From Salvator merianae (lineage: Eukaryota > Chordata > Lepidosauria > Squamata > Teiidae), in assembly GCA_003586115.2 (NCBI GenBank), contig QVOM02000021.1, forward strand, positions 15,041,953 through 15,105,952: a stretch of DNA of 64,000 bases, given 5' to 3'. The notes below the pieces were generated by a model that searched no databases, was not told the origin of the DNA, and saw only the letters and a program-made list of their open reading frames with translations. Position numbers and translations under genes: made by a program. Of this stretch, positions 22,320 to 33,300 are shown piece after piece (position 1 is the first letter of the stretch; each line of letters starts with the position of its first letter).

Positions 22320-22670
22320 CATGCATACTAGAAGCCTCCCTTCCTCATACTGGAGATCTAATCTGTCAATAGTAAAGAATTCTGTCTGTTTATTGGAAGG
22401 ACAAATACTGAAGCAGAATCTTAGATATTTTGGCTACATAATGAGAAGACAGGACTCACTGGAAAAGATCCTGATGCTGGGAAATATTGAGGGCAAAAGG
22501 AGAAGAAGACGGCAGAGGGTCAGTTAAATATTGTCATGGAAGCAATGAACGTGAGTCTGGGCAAACATCAGGAGATTGTAGAGAACAGGCAGGCCTGTCG
22601 TGCTATGGTCAACAGGGTCCTGAACAGTCAGACGCGATTTAATGACAGAACAACCACATCAGTGGTTAAT
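22320..22670 (+). mobile_element. BovB/RTE LINE, ORF2 C-terminus and 3' end
   Basis: The frame at about 22321-22527 reads LKQNLRYFGYIMRRQDSLEK then ILMLGNIEGKRRRRRQR. This is the characteristic C-terminal tail of RTE/BovB ORF2 (YFGHVMRR..SLEK..MLG..EGKR). It is followed by the BovB 3' end (GTCATGGAAGCAATGAACGT, AACAGGGTCCTGAACAGTCA, GACGCG). It is 5' truncated. BovB is established as abundant in squamates and horizontally transferred among vertebrates. Confidence 0.82.
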
Positions 22671-22920
22671 ACTGAATAAGATCAATAGAATGTCAATATG
22701 GTTTTGTGACAGTCTGTTCCATCCTTCATCTGTCTTTTCCTTCTGTTCTGTTCTACAGTGAATCACAAGAGCACAGTGATTTGCTCCATTTTTAAATTCT
22801 GACTTACCAACACATTTGTGCAACTTACGTTATAAAAAGTATTGCTGACTCAACTAATAGTGTGAGGCTATACTAGGAAGTTTCTGTCACCTTGTCATAA
22901 ACTATTTGTTTAATTTAGCA

Positions 22921-23090
22921 CTTTGCAATTATTTTATTTTATTTTATTTTATTTTATTATTTTGTTTGTTTTCTTTTTAATGTTGTTTTTCATTCTGATT
23001 GTTAACTGCCCCAAGACTGAGGTATAGGGAGCTACATAAATCCTCTAAAAATAATATATAATATAATATAATATATCCTACAAATAACAG
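22921..23090 (+). mobile_element. (TTTTA)n and LINE 3' tail
   Basis: A (ATTTT)n tract at 22930-22962 is followed by TTGTTAACTGCCCCAAGACT, GAGGTATAGGGAGCTACATA and a (TAATA)n tail at 23051-23075. Together these form the 3' terminus of a LINE. Confidence 0.6.
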
Positions 23091-23351
23091 GAAATGGCCA
23101 AGTTACATTAAAATTACCATTAAAAGCTCAAGTTATGTGCAGACAAAGAAAAATCTAGCAAATGGAAAGTGCACACAATCCAACAGGGCTATTAAAATTG
23201 AGATTGTATTCATGTGTATGAATTGTTTAAAATTCATAGAATAACCTTTTTCTCACTCCTTAGATTTCTCCAAGATCCCTGCATGAACTATGTCTGATCA
23301 TTAGAGAAGACACAAAGTTGGTCCCATTTTATTGGAATGCCATTGATTCTT

Positions 23352-23880
23352 GGGCCTTTCTGCAATGATTGGTGTCCTGGTACAATATGAGGCCCAGATC
23401 GCTTCTAGGTCTTTCTGTTCTGCACTCTGAAGTGGAACACAGAGGCTCAGGCCCCATGCTAGAATGCCTCATCCTCATTAGACAGAACGTATACCAAACT
23501 AGGTGACCCAAAGTAGCCACCTAGTCCAGTGTAGCAGTAGATCTTTTAACAAAGGTTTATTGTGGTCTACTTATGAGTAAACCAGGCCAGGGAGGTGTAT
23601 GGAAGGGTGCACACTCCCGTGGGCTGGTTTAGCAGGGGACGTATTTTGGTGGTGCACAGAATTGCACCCCTGAAATGGACCCACCAGGGGTTCCAAGGCT
23701 AGGAACGGAAGCTCCTAGCTGTTGGAGAACACGGAGGCTAACTCTGAAGACTGCACAGTGTTTGAGCCAGTGCAGAGGCTGTCTTGGAACAGCTGCCCAA
23801 ATGTGGACAGTTTTTTCCAGGACAGTAGGAGTGATCCAGCTTTGGAACCAGGCCAGGAAAGATAAGGGTAAAAAGACCCT
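23352..23880. mobile_element. GGGCC-group MITE, B subgroup
   Basis: Left end GGGCCTTTCTGCAATG. The interior has TTGGTGGTGCACAGAATTGC and CCTGAAATGGACCCACCAGG, as in the other B copies. The right end may be AAAAAGACCC near 23876, but it is uncertain. Confidence 0.6.
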
Positions 23881-24250
23881 TTGTGATTGAAATATATGGT
23901 TGATCAGATAGCCCACAGAATCTCTGCTCACAGTTTGGGGCAGTTTGTGTTATGTGCCTGTGGGTCACTGGCGTAGCGAGGGTGGTGCGGGGGGGGCGGA
24001 GCGCCCCAGGTGGCGCGTTGTCCGGGGCGGGCGCGCACTCATCGCCCCAGGCGGCATCCGCGCTCGTCAGCGGCCCGCCGGGCGGCGTCCGCGCTCGTCG
24101 GCGGCCCGCCGGGCGGCGTCCGCGGTCGTCGGCTTGTCGCCCTGGCCCGCGCGCCGGCGGACGTGCTCGTCGCTTCGTCGCCCGGCCTGCCAGCGTGCGT
24201 GTGGGCGGAGCCAGCGAGCGTGCATGCGTGCAGGTAGGGCCATCGAGGCC

Positions 24251-24346
24251 GCCGCCGGGCGGGCCGGGGCAAGGAGCGCGACTCCCGCCGGGCAGGCCGG
24301 GGCGAGGAGCGCGGCCGCCGCCGGGCGGGCCGGGGCGAGGAGCGCG
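24251..24346. repeat. 33-bp GC-rich minisatellite
   Basis: The motif CCGGGCGGGCCGGGGCGAGG is repeated at 33-base intervals up to the gap. Reverse-oriented units recur at 63860-64000. Confidence 0.8.
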
Positions 24347-24752
24347 NNNNNNNNNNNNNNNNNNNNNNNNNNNNNNNNNNNNNNNNNNNNNNNNNNNNNN
24401 NNNNNNNNNNNNNNNNNNNNNNNNNNNNNNNNNNNNNNNNNNNNNNNNNNNNNNNNNNNNNNNNNNNNNNNNNNNNNNNNNNNNNNNNNNNNNNNNNNNN
24501 NNNNNNNNNNNNNNNNNNNNNNNNNNNNNNNNNNNNNNNNNNNNNNNNNNNNNNNNNNNNNNNNNNNNNNNNNNNNNNNNNNNNNNNNNNNNNNNNNNNN
24601 NNNNNNNNNNNNNNNNNNNNNNNNNNNNNNNNNNNNNNNNNNNNNNNNNNNNNNNNNNNNNNNNNNNNNNNNNNNNNNNNNNNNNNNNNNNNNNNNNNNN
24701 NNNNNNNNNNNNNNNNNNNNNNNNNNNNNNNNNNNNNNNNNNNNNNNNNNNN
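24347..24752. other. assembly gap (406 N)
   Basis: A run of N bounded on both sides by GC-rich tandem repeats, so the true length is unknown. The gap probably reflects array collapse. Confidence 0.98.
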
Positions 24753-24865
24753 GGGGCGAGGCCGCCGCCGGGGCGAGGGGCGAGGCCGCCGCCGGGGCGA
24801 GGGGCGAAGCCGCCACCGGGGCGAGGGGCGAGGCCGCCGCCGGGGCGAGGGGCAAGGCCGCTGCC
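24753..24865. repeat. 24-bp GC-rich minisatellite
   Basis: GGGGCGAGGCCGCCGCCGGG units with 24-base period, four or more copies with point changes. Confidence 0.8.
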
Positions 24866-25061
24866 GGGCGGGCCGGGGTGAGGAGCGCGGGCCGGGGCGA
24901 GGAGCGGGGCATGCGCGCTCTCTGGCCCCACCCACACGCATGCGCAGTCGCTGGCCCCGCCCACACGCATGCGCAGTCGCTGGCCCCGCCCCTAGCCCCG
25001 GGCGTCAAAATGGCTAGTCGCCCCGGGTGGCAAAGCGGCTCGCTACGCCACTGCTGTGGGT

Positions 25062-25788
25062 AGTACGGGTGACCTCAAAATGTCATGATTAATTGCAGAT
25101 GCACGTATGCACAATATTTTGGCTCACAATTGAATACAATTTTCTATGCAGTTGCAGTGCACTACAATTCCAAGGAACAGGGACAAAAACCTGGGAAATA
25201 GGGGGGGTTACTGTAAAATCCAAACTTCTCCACAGTCCACCCAGTCATCGATTGTTTTCAACAGAGCTCACTATACTTGTCAAAGGTCAAATAGAAAAGT
25301 TTAGACTTGCTCGTTTTTCTGGATTCCCCTGGCACCATTTCTACAATCATGTGCCACTACTATGAGATACTTCTGCACACTGGCCAGTAGTGGCCTTTGT
25401 TTGTAGATTATGCTGGGCACTTTGCTTGGTACAATGAGTTCAGTTGCCTTGGGACTTCTGGGCAACTCTGTCAGCAGGATGCACAGAAATCACATGATCT
25501 GATATTCACACTACAACCTCTCTCCAAGCTCCTGCAATCTACTCATTTATTAGACTTCAAGTAGGCTCTGCTTGGCCCAAGCTTTGTCTTATCTAACTAC
25601 ATTCAGCAAATATAAAAGCTCCCCCTAGGAGTCCTGGGGTGGGCCATCCATGTATACCCACACAGGAGAGTTCCTATACCCACTCAAGAACCCTAGTGGC
25701 AGGATAAATCATTCTCAGGGCAATTGGGTGGCCCTCTCCCCATGTGAGAGCATGCGGGAGGAAGAGCTATTTTCACTCCAGAGATTGT
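25062..25788. other. unassigned DNA
   Basis: No repeat or exon is recognised with confidence. Confidence 0.3.
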
Positions 25789-26301
25789 GGGCCTGTTCAC
25801 ACTTAGCGAGTGGAATGTTCCAGGACACTCCCTGGAATGGAGCAATCGCACCTGCAAACAGCCCCAGCTGACTTGAATCTTGCCGAAGCCCACCTGAAGT
25901 TCACCTGAAGGTCACCAGCTGTGGTCAACAAAACTGGAGTCTCCAAGCTGACTTGCACAATCAGGTATGGATCAGAAGTGGTGTGTTCACACCACTTCCT
26001 GGTTTGGATTGATGACAGGGTGGGGACTGTGTGGCCATGCAGACACTGTCACATGGTTCAAATCCACGTTTGGATTTCAGGGTCCAGACCTGGTGGCCAT
26101 TGGGACATGTCCAGACATGGGTCCTCTGGGTTCGAACCCAGCTATCTAACTAGTGCACTCCCATTTGCACTTCTTCCCCAGCTAGTTGGCTTGCAGAGTG
26201 TTCCAGCACTGACAAGTGCAAAACCCCTTCCTGTACTAGATCCCGACTGGGCCAAACCATGGTAGTTAGAATGTTTTACTGCTGTAAGTGCGAACAGGCC
26301 C
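25789..26301. mobile_element. GGGCC-type MITE (A2)
   Basis: The ends GGGCCTGTTCACACTTAGCG and TAAGTGCGAACAGGCCC are inverted. TGT flanks both sides (25786-25788, 26302-26304). A subterminal hairpin (TGGAATGTTCCAGG / CCTGGAATGGA, 25811-25843) lies just inside the left end. Length 513 bp; no coding capacity. Confidence 0.88.
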
Positions 26302-26379
26302 TGTATGTCCAGAAGTCAATCATTTTGGGCCATCAAAACACCAGTGTGGCTGTAAATCACCCCTACTAGCCATGGTGTT

Positions 26380-27180
26380 CTTTATTATTGTATTGTATTT
26401 GCATTTTAGTTTGACTGGTCATTTCTAATTCCTCGTCTATCCATATAAATCTTCATATTCTGTGAGATGTTTGCAAATCTGTGTCCTCTTTTCTTATTTA
26501 TACATTTCCATTTGATTTTTGTTTTTGATAGTGCATCTGAATCCGCTCTAGTTTGGCTGGCAGAGAAAAGGATTTAAGAAGCAAATTGTACATGAGTTTG
26601 TATGTATTTCCCAAGCCCAGGGAAAAGAAAGCAAATACCCAGACATTTTCTTTCATGTCGAACCTTTTCAATGATGAAAATAGGGCAGTTATTGAAAAAT
26701 TACAAAACTGATAAAATTCAGGAAAAGTAGCTACCTATGACCAGCAAAGTCTCATGAGATATTTTCATGACCTACATAGAGATCCACATTCTAGAAAGTA
26801 TATCTAATTTTAAGAAAAGAAAGTGCTCTCACACAGGAAACAAAGACTAAATAGAAGAGTGAACTGTTTGTTCCGTAAAGGCTTGTTAATGTTTGAAGTG
26901 GGTAAAGGCATTTGAGTCGTTATGTACAAGCAAAAGTATGTGTGGTGGCAACGTGAAGGGAGGTAGAAGTGTTTCCCAGCAATAGCTGTGAAAAGAGGAA
27001 ACAAACCGTTGCAGGCGGTATGCTTCTATAGACAAGCTCCGGGAAACTATGAATGAGAAGGGTTTGAGGCATTCTCATTTTGCCTGTGAACTTACCACCC
27101 TTTACTGACCTCTGAGCCTCCCCAAACTCTAACTGAAGTGACCTACCAGTAATTCAGGTTAAAATACTGCAAGGCCACTT
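26380..27180. promoter_or_regulatory. candidate conserved noncoding region
   Basis: Unique-looking DNA with retained CpGs (GAGTCGTTATGTACAAGC near 26914, CCGTTGCAGGCGG near 27006). No repeat signature or convincing reading frame. The regulatory inference rests on appearance only. Confidence 0.25.
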
Positions 27181-27462
27181 CATCTGGGAGAAGTTACTTC
27201 CTTCCCCCTTGTGGGTGCATGGTGGTGGGAGAAGATGACCCAAGGGCTGTGGATCCTGCCCAGACTTCTTCTGTGGACCAAAAATGGATTACATGTAGCA
27301 CCTTTTCTGGGCCTCCAAAAAGGATCATGTAAGGTTCCTCACCTCTATAAGTGGAAGATTTACTTTCAGCAGCATTCTGGGACTTATGGTGAGTCACATA
27401 ATATGTGAGTGCCATTTTGGATTTCCCATGGCAGCTCCAAGTTTCTTGCCCTGGATCCTAAG

Positions 27463-27660
27463 GCCCTGTAGTGGCACAGTGGTTAAGAACTAGGCTGGAA
27501 ATAGAACTAGTTGGACTAGAATCCAGAGTTCCTTAGTTTGAATCCCTGCTCAGTCACATAAGGTCACTGGGTTCCCCCAGCTATGGGTACCATACCCTCA
27601 CTGTTTTGTGAATGCCTTGGGAAAAGGAAAGGCTGAGAGGGTAAACCCTGACAAAAAAAA
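27463..27660 (+). repeat. tRNA-derived SINE
   Basis: GTAGTGGCACAGTGGTTAAG at 27469 fits an A-box-containing head. TAGTTTGAATCCCTGCTCAG near 27534 fits the B box. The tRNA-unrelated body follows (CTCAGTCACATAAGGTCACT). This is the best-preserved copy of the family in the window. Confidence 0.72.
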
Positions 27661-27857
27661 TCCAGAGTGGAGCAGGACTTCTTTCCAGCAGTCCGCACAA
27701 GCAACCCAGTGCCAAATGTCATGTTTACACTTCTTTGGATCACACCAGTAAGATTGACTCAGAATTTCCATACTTTCGGGTCCAGGCTCTTTCCATTGTC
27801 TTTCAAGGCAGAAGGATGCCAATGGATGGAATCTAAGCCCTTTCCACATAAAACAGT

Positions 27858-28240
27858 GGGCCTGTTTGCACTTTCCACCTTAGAATCGCATGGCCCAATT
27901 GGGGATCACACAGTCTGATCGGGTATTGCATGGCCCAATCACACAGGTCCGATTGGGCCCAGTCACCTGGTTGTGCAGACACAATCAGCTAATTGCACAT
28001 GTGCAATCAATGCGCTATACCGGCCTGGCTGCAGCACCACCAGTTAGGTTTGAACACACCTTACCAGGAGGTGACTATCACCTCCTGGTAAGGTTGTGGA
28101 GCAATAATTAGTGCTCCATAGGTATCTGCGATTGGGAGCAGCTATAGCCTGCTCCAGGCTGCTCAGGCCTTCACAAGGTGCAGATGCACGTGGCTAGCAA
28201 GTATTCTTGATGCTTGCTAGGCCAAAGTACAAACAGATCC
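27858..28240. mobile_element. GGGCC-type MITE (A4)
   Basis: Left end GGGCCTGTTTGCACTTTCCA, right end AAGTACAAACAGATCC. Flanks AGT/ATT agree at 2 of 3. The interior has GATCACACAGTCTGATCGGG and TTACCAGGAGGTGACTATCA / CTCCTGGTAAGG, an internal hairpin at 28062-28092. Confidence 0.75.
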
Positions 28241-28244
28241 ATTG

Positions 28245-28700
28245 TTCCATGCTAGGAAAGGGTCCATCAGCCTCCCCCCCCCCCGCTTTAAGGGTTCATC
28301 AGCCTCCCCCTCTCTTAACACACTATGGCCACACAGAATAGAGCATACACTAAGCTAGCGTGCCCAAAACGGCATCCTAGCCAGGTTTCCTGGTAGGTTC
28401 TGACATCGAGGCCTGCTACTCATCTTGTCCCAGAACTGCAGATGGTGTGGAGAAGGCACACAGCCCCCTCTTCCAAGATAAAGGGGCCCATTTTGGTGGC
28501 GCAACAGGGTGGTGCCAAAATGCTCCTCCTGAGCCTCTAGTTCTTACTCTTAAGCTGGTGCAGCTTTCAAAGCCAGCAGTGGGGACTGGTGTGGGTCAGG
28601 CTGTTCAAATGCAGGTAGCCCTGTCCTGCACTAGTGGCACTCCAACCCAGTCAGGGACAGGTTTCTAATCCCAGGTCAGGGTACTCCGCCTGGCCTGGAA
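28245..28700. mobile_element. GGGCC-group MITE, B subgroup, degraded
   Basis: Phrases GGCCCATTTTGGTGGCGCAA and AGCCTCTAGTTCTTACTCTT parallel other B copies. A C-rich run lies at 28274-28285. No clear ends. Confidence 0.45.
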
Positions 28701-28744
28701 TAATACAGGTATGTATCAAAAGATGGAAATTCTGGTGAAGGAGA

Positions 28745-28975
28745 AATACACTGCAATAGCTAGTATGTTGAACTAGGGTTCAAAAGATCCATGTTCCAAT
28801 TTCTAGTCAGCCATTAAATGTACTCAGTATTCCTGGGTCAGTTCTTTGTTGCCTGCCTCATGTATCTAATGGCATCATAATGCAAAAGGTGAAGAGAAAA
28901 AGAGATAAGTTTTCACTACTCTGTGCTTTTTGGAGGAAGGATGGAACACAAATGTAAAAAGTAGTGAGCAAAATA
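28745..28975 (+). repeat. tRNA-derived SINE, degraded
   Basis: AATAGCTAGTATGTTGAACT and TGTTCCAATTTCTAGTCAGC follow the order of the SINE at 27463-27660. It ends in A-rich sequence next to a (TTTA)n run. Confidence 0.5.
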
Positions 28976-29065
28976 AATTTATTTATTTATTTATATTTAT
29001 TTATTTATTTGCATTTTTATCCCTCCCTATACCCAGAGATCTCAGGGTGGGTTACAACAATTAAA
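28976..29065 (-). mobile_element. LINE 3' tail with (TTTA)n
   Basis: (TTTA)n, then TTTTTATCCCTCCCTATACC and CTCAGGGTGGGTTACAACAA, is the reverse of the CR1/L2-clade tail. Confidence 0.65.
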
Positions 29066-29469
29066 ACAACAACAACAAAGTCACAAAAGGCACTTTTATC
29101 AGTCACTTAAAGAAAAGGAAGATTTCCCACCCAGGCAGTGAAGAACAAGGAATTCAAAGGAGGGAAGCAGAAGCATAACAACATGCTATTTCAGAATGCT
29201 TGAAACAGCATCTCAGCTGTTTACTAGGCTACTAGGAGGGGGATTGGGCATTTACTTGCCATTCACCTGCCCTTCTAGACCTCAGAGTGAAAGGCTAAAC
29301 AGACATTCTGTATGTCATAGTTTCCTGTGATGTCATCAAACTGCAATGCATCCAAGCTCCAGAAGGGCCTAATCCTCCTCCCAACTGCCCAAAAAGAGTG
29401 GGCATTTTGAAATGCCTAGACTAGGTTTGATTTTATCATGATTCTATATCACAATGGTACCAGAGTTTT

Positions 29470-30090
29470 CCAGACAAGGCCATTTGAGCCAGAGACCATG
29501 TCCGTACTGGGCTGGTAGACCATCCCAGGAGACCCCCTGAACCTTCTCATCCACACTATGGAATGGTCTACTGGCTGGCCATGCCTCCTAATATATATTT
29601 ATTTATATTTGTAGAATTTATATCCCACCTTTCACCAAAAGGTCCCAGGGTGGGTTACAACAATAAAAAATAAAATAGATAAAACATGTTTAAAGATATT
29701 AAAAATATAACCCTCCCTCCCTCCCTGGGGACAACACCAGAGGAAGCTAGATATCAAAGGCCTGAGTAAAGAGGTATGTTTTAACCAAGCACTGAAAACC
29801 ATACTATGTTGGTGCCTGCGAACCTCCAGCGGCAGACTATTCCAGTAGACCATTCTGCCCATACAGGATGAGGCTTTGGAGCGGGTTACAGCATGAAAAT
29901 GGTGCCATAGTCTGCTCCAAGTATAGTCTAGTACATCACAGCTAAGACACCTGGTGTCATTTCACTGGGCACCCAAAAGCAGAGCCAGAAGCGTACCACT
30001 TCTGGGTCTGTGGCCAAAACAGCCACATCCATCAACTTTGTGGATTGGGTTACCTGACTTGGGCCAGTGGAAGGGCCCTGAATGTCTGCA
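29470..30090. mobile_element. GGGCC-group MITE (B-like) interrupted by a LINE
   Basis: Flanking parts (GGTAGACCATCCCAGGAGAC, TGGTCTACTGGCTGGCCATG; then TTTCACTGGGCACCCAAAAG, GTGGCCAAAACAGCCACATC) read as one element related to 13405-13740, split by the LINE at 29581-29870. Outer ends are not set. Confidence 0.5.
29581..29870 (-). mobile_element. LINE 3' end (CR1/L2 clade)
   Basis: The tail (TTTATATTT, ATATCCCACCTTTCACCAAA, AGGTCCCAGGGTGGGTTACA) is followed by the family 3' UTR and the C-terminal codons on the minus strand (VYWNSLPLEVRRH, EVFSAWLKH-like). It supplies an uninterrupted version of the site into which the MITE at 15448-16025 inserted. Confidence 0.78.
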
Positions 30091-30094
30091 TTTA

Positions 30095-31161
30095 CTCTTA
30101 TGTCAACAGTTGGTTGTCATGATGCTGTGATAATGAAGTCACAGTATGTTGTAGACCTGGCCATATACTAGGGAAGGAAGGAAGATGAAGGATAAGGGTG
30201 TGCAAAAGACCATCCCAAATTATTATTTGGTCACTAGAGGCTTGGAAGAGGCTGGGGTGCTGCCCTGGCAGGCCTGAAATTACATTGGGTTGTCCAATGA
30301 TGTAATTGTACATCATGACACAGTGATAGGTGGCCCCATCACCGCTCTCCAAGAAGGCCAGGAGAGATGTCAAGGAGTAAGGTGATCACTTACCTTACTC
30401 TTAGAGCTCAGTTTGTTATGTGTTCCACCTAGCAACACAGTTCCCATATAAGAGGGACATGATTGTTTTGAATGTTTCAAAATGTATTTGAGTCAGCATT
30501 TCGCACACCCCTAAGGAAGACAGAAATTAGTAGAACTACATTCTAATGATGATGAAGCATTTCTATCACTTTAAGGTTGCCTGTAGGTGGCAAAAGGCAA
30601 TGCAGGATCTAAGGAAGATCCTATGATTGCCTCTTATTGCTCCCTGCCAAACACGAGGGGCAATCCTGGGTTCACCTTGATGTCTTTCAGCAGCTTCCAT
30701 GATGGGGTCAATTGGGGCTACCAGAAGCCAGCCAAGTGCCTGCCTACTTCCTTTTGTTATTTTTAACACACTTGTCTGGCTTCTGGTGGCCAAAGATTAC
30801 CACATCGTGGAAGCTGCAGACAGGCTTCAAGATAAGCATTGCTATTACTGGAAACCTGGTATCATTGCTGAATTTTCCATAATAGCAATATTACTGGCTG
30901 TCATAATACAGGACTAAACTGGAAATGCAAGGGGAATGTTTGGTATTCCCAATATAGTCTCGAGACCTTGCATTACCTCTATCCATAGACAACTGCGGGC
31001 TTTACCATGTGTCTGGTGGTACCCTCTGAGAATTTTTTTTTTTTTTATGTACAGAGTAAAAGAATAGGGAATTTCAAAATAGGAGTAGAAGGCAATGAAA
31101 ACATGAGTAAACAAAACTAAACTCTGCTGAAAGAATAGAAGGGACAGAGCTGTGAATATCT
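30095..31161. repeat. partly repeat-derived; shares motifs with 9730-10030
   Basis: ATTCCCAATATAGTCTCGAG near 30944 and the CATAATAGCAATATT phrase near 30879 match 9780-9840 loosely. A poly-T run lies at 31027-31038. The remainder is unassigned. Confidence 0.3.
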
Positions 31162-31613
31162 GGGTCTTTCTACACGGACCTTAATCTGGATTAAGGGTCT
31201 GTGCAGTAGACTTCTAGATCTCATGGTCCTGCATGTTAGTACATACCTATTAGGCCAATCCCCCCACTGGTCCATTCTGTCTGCACAAGACAGAGCATAA
31301 TCAGGATTAAGGAGGCCCTTGAACTAGATCACTGGTAGTCCTGATTACCAGGGGACTAACACCCTGATCCGGAACACAGGAGATATGTAGTTGCATGCCT
31401 CCTGTGTTTGGGACTAGCAGGGGGTGCCAGGCACCTCAAGGTTAGTAACAAATGCTGCTAGAGTTTTGCAGCCATGGCATGGCTTAACCTGGATCAACAC
31501 CAACAGTACAGATTGTGCTGATCCCATCCATGCCTCTCCATGATCCATTTCGGTGGGCAGGACTAATACAGACCCACTGATATGGATCTGCAGCAGGTAA
31601 TGCAGAAAGGGCC
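31162..31613. mobile_element. GGGCC-type MITE, long B subgroup
   Basis: Left end GGGTCTTTCTACAC, right end TAATGCAGAAAGGGCC. TCT flanks both sides (31159-31161, 31614-31616). 452 bp, non-coding. The interior repeats the ATTAAGGGTCTGTGCAGTAG and ATTAAGGAGGCCC phrases of 1697-2130. Confidence 0.82.
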
Positions 31614-31616
31614 TCT

Positions 31617-32556
31617 GCATGTGTGTGCATATATGTGTCTATTTATATAGCTGTATCAATACGTATAATACTTGGTTTAAATTTAATTTTTAAGCAGCTT
31701 TTGAAGGAAATTTCCAGATGGTCACTGACTAGAACGGGTAACAATGTGATAAAAATTGTCACAAGGATTGGCTTAAAGCCACACACTAGAGCATTTTCAT
31801 AATTTCTGTTTTTTATTTGCCTTTAAAAACTGAACCTGCTGTTTCTACGGTAACATGCACATTTATATGGTGTGGTTTTTAAAAATAATAATTAAACCCC
31901 AAGGGTAGCATCTTGTTTGATTTTTTTTTATTATTTTTTTAGCACTGGAGTTTATTGAAGCAAAAAAATTGCAGGCATGATGTATAAGCCTGTCCAAAGG
32001 ATAAAGAATACTAATAGATTTAATGTGAGGCATTTGTGCAGTCAAAGCCATATTATCATAAATATGAGAAGACGTAAATCTGCAAACACATCCAGCTTTT
32101 CATCCTCTGATAGAAAATGTGCTTAGTCCTGGAAGAAAGACAAACATCTTTGGTTTACCAAACTCTTAATCATCTCAGATCATAAATTCCTCTAAAAGGT
32201 GTTACTTCCACCTGATGAGTTATATGTGATATTGGCTCATCTGAAGTGGGGGAGAAGTTGCACGTCATCGCTCTTGATAGGTCTGTCTTCCGTGACTACA
32301 ATGGGCAACCTTTTTGCAGAGAAGCCAATCTGGCAGGTGGATGCCATGTGTCTGTTGCATTGCCCCATCATGTGTGCTGTATTCAGCCTTACTTCTCATT
32401 TTCAGTCCCTGGCCAGCATCTCCAGCTGGGGAATTTAGCCTCTGTGAGTAGAATTCCACCCACAGAAAGGTTCTGGTGACCATGAAGGGTCACAACAGAT
32501 CATCCGCTGTTTGGCCTCAACCTTTCTCCCCCTATCGTGACAGCACTGCAGACACT
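31617..32556. other. unassigned DNA
   Basis: An A/T-rich stretch with a poly-T run near 31921-31930. No feature is recognised. Confidence 0.3.
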
Positions 32557-33005
32557 GGGCCTGTTCACACTTTGGCCTACAAAGGATCAAGCATGCTTGC
32601 TAGCCAAGTGCATTCGCACTGGAAGACGGCCAAAGCGACTGGAAGCAGGCTTCATCCACTCCTGATTGCGGAAATTTCTGGTGCACTAAATAATAGTCTG
32701 CAACCTTACCTTTACAGCGGCACCCATCTTCCATGTAATGTGCCCATTGCTCATGTGTGATTATGTGATCACGCATTCATGAAGAGGCAAAAGAGGAAGT
32801 GACGCCCTAATCAGGTGTGCAATGCCGGATGGGGCCACGCTATTCCCCATCTGGCATTCTGGTGTCCAACCGAGAGCATGTGCCAGACGGTCACCATGGC
32901 AGTGGCCAGCAAGCCTCAGGCCACTGCCATGGCATCTGGGAGGCCCACTCATGATGCACGATGGGCCCATCGCAATGGACTCAATGCCCACTATCTGGCT
33001 CCATG
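32557..33005. mobile_element. GGGCC-group MITE, A subgroup, right end lost
   Basis: The left end GGGCCTGTTCACACTTTGGC is intact. The A-subgroup interior follows (GCAAGCCTCAGGCCACTGCC, CACCATGGCAGTGGCC). The right boundary cannot be fixed. Confidence 0.55.
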
Positions 33006-33164
33006 AAATAATTGCTTCACTGAACAAAATGGATTGTGCATATGTACAAACCAACCAAAACTGAACTGCAATGTGTGTGGAGGAGATTAGAGAGTGAAGT
33101 CAAGTTCTAAGTCATGGGGTGTGGAGGGAGTGCTTCCTAGTTTGTCCTCAAGGTCCAGCCATTC

Positions 33165-33300
33165 CAGTGGAAGACTGGATAGAGCACGGCATGATAACTG
33201 GAGAGATCAAGGTTTGAATTCCCAGTTTAGATATCACTGTTGTCATCTCCGTCTCTGACTGGTTCATCATTTTTGGCCTTTCCTGGATAGGGATAACATG
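33165..33300 (+). repeat. tRNA-derived SINE fragment
   Basis: GTGGAAGACTGGATAGAGCA and AGGTTTGAATTCCCAGTTTA near 33211 give a degraded head and B box. It is followed directly by the LINE at 33301. Confidence 0.5.

Larger units (their letters stand above)
23966..25053. mobile_element. CpG-rich hAT-like element with internal minisatellites
   Basis: The ends CACTGGCGTAGCGAG and CGGCTCGCTACGCCACTG are inverted. CTGTGGGT lies outside both (23958-23965, 25054-25061), a perfect 8-bp hAT-type duplication. Inside are tandem arrays of a 33-base unit (before the gap), a 24-base unit (from 24753) and a 30-base unit with GCATGCGCAGTCGCTGGCC (24908-24985). The long open frames across it are compositional. 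An assembly gap splits it. Confidence 0.88.

Noticed and set aside
23738..25063. Long open frames (300-410 codons) on both strands across the gap
   Set aside because: They run through unknown bases and GC-rich tandem repeats. The predicted proteins are low-complexity (R/G/A/P), open in several frames at once, and lie inside an hAT-like element.
26120..26140. GGGTTCGAACCCAGC resembling a tRNA T-loop/B box
   Set aside because: It lies inside a MITE (25789-26301), with no A box or cloverleaf around it.
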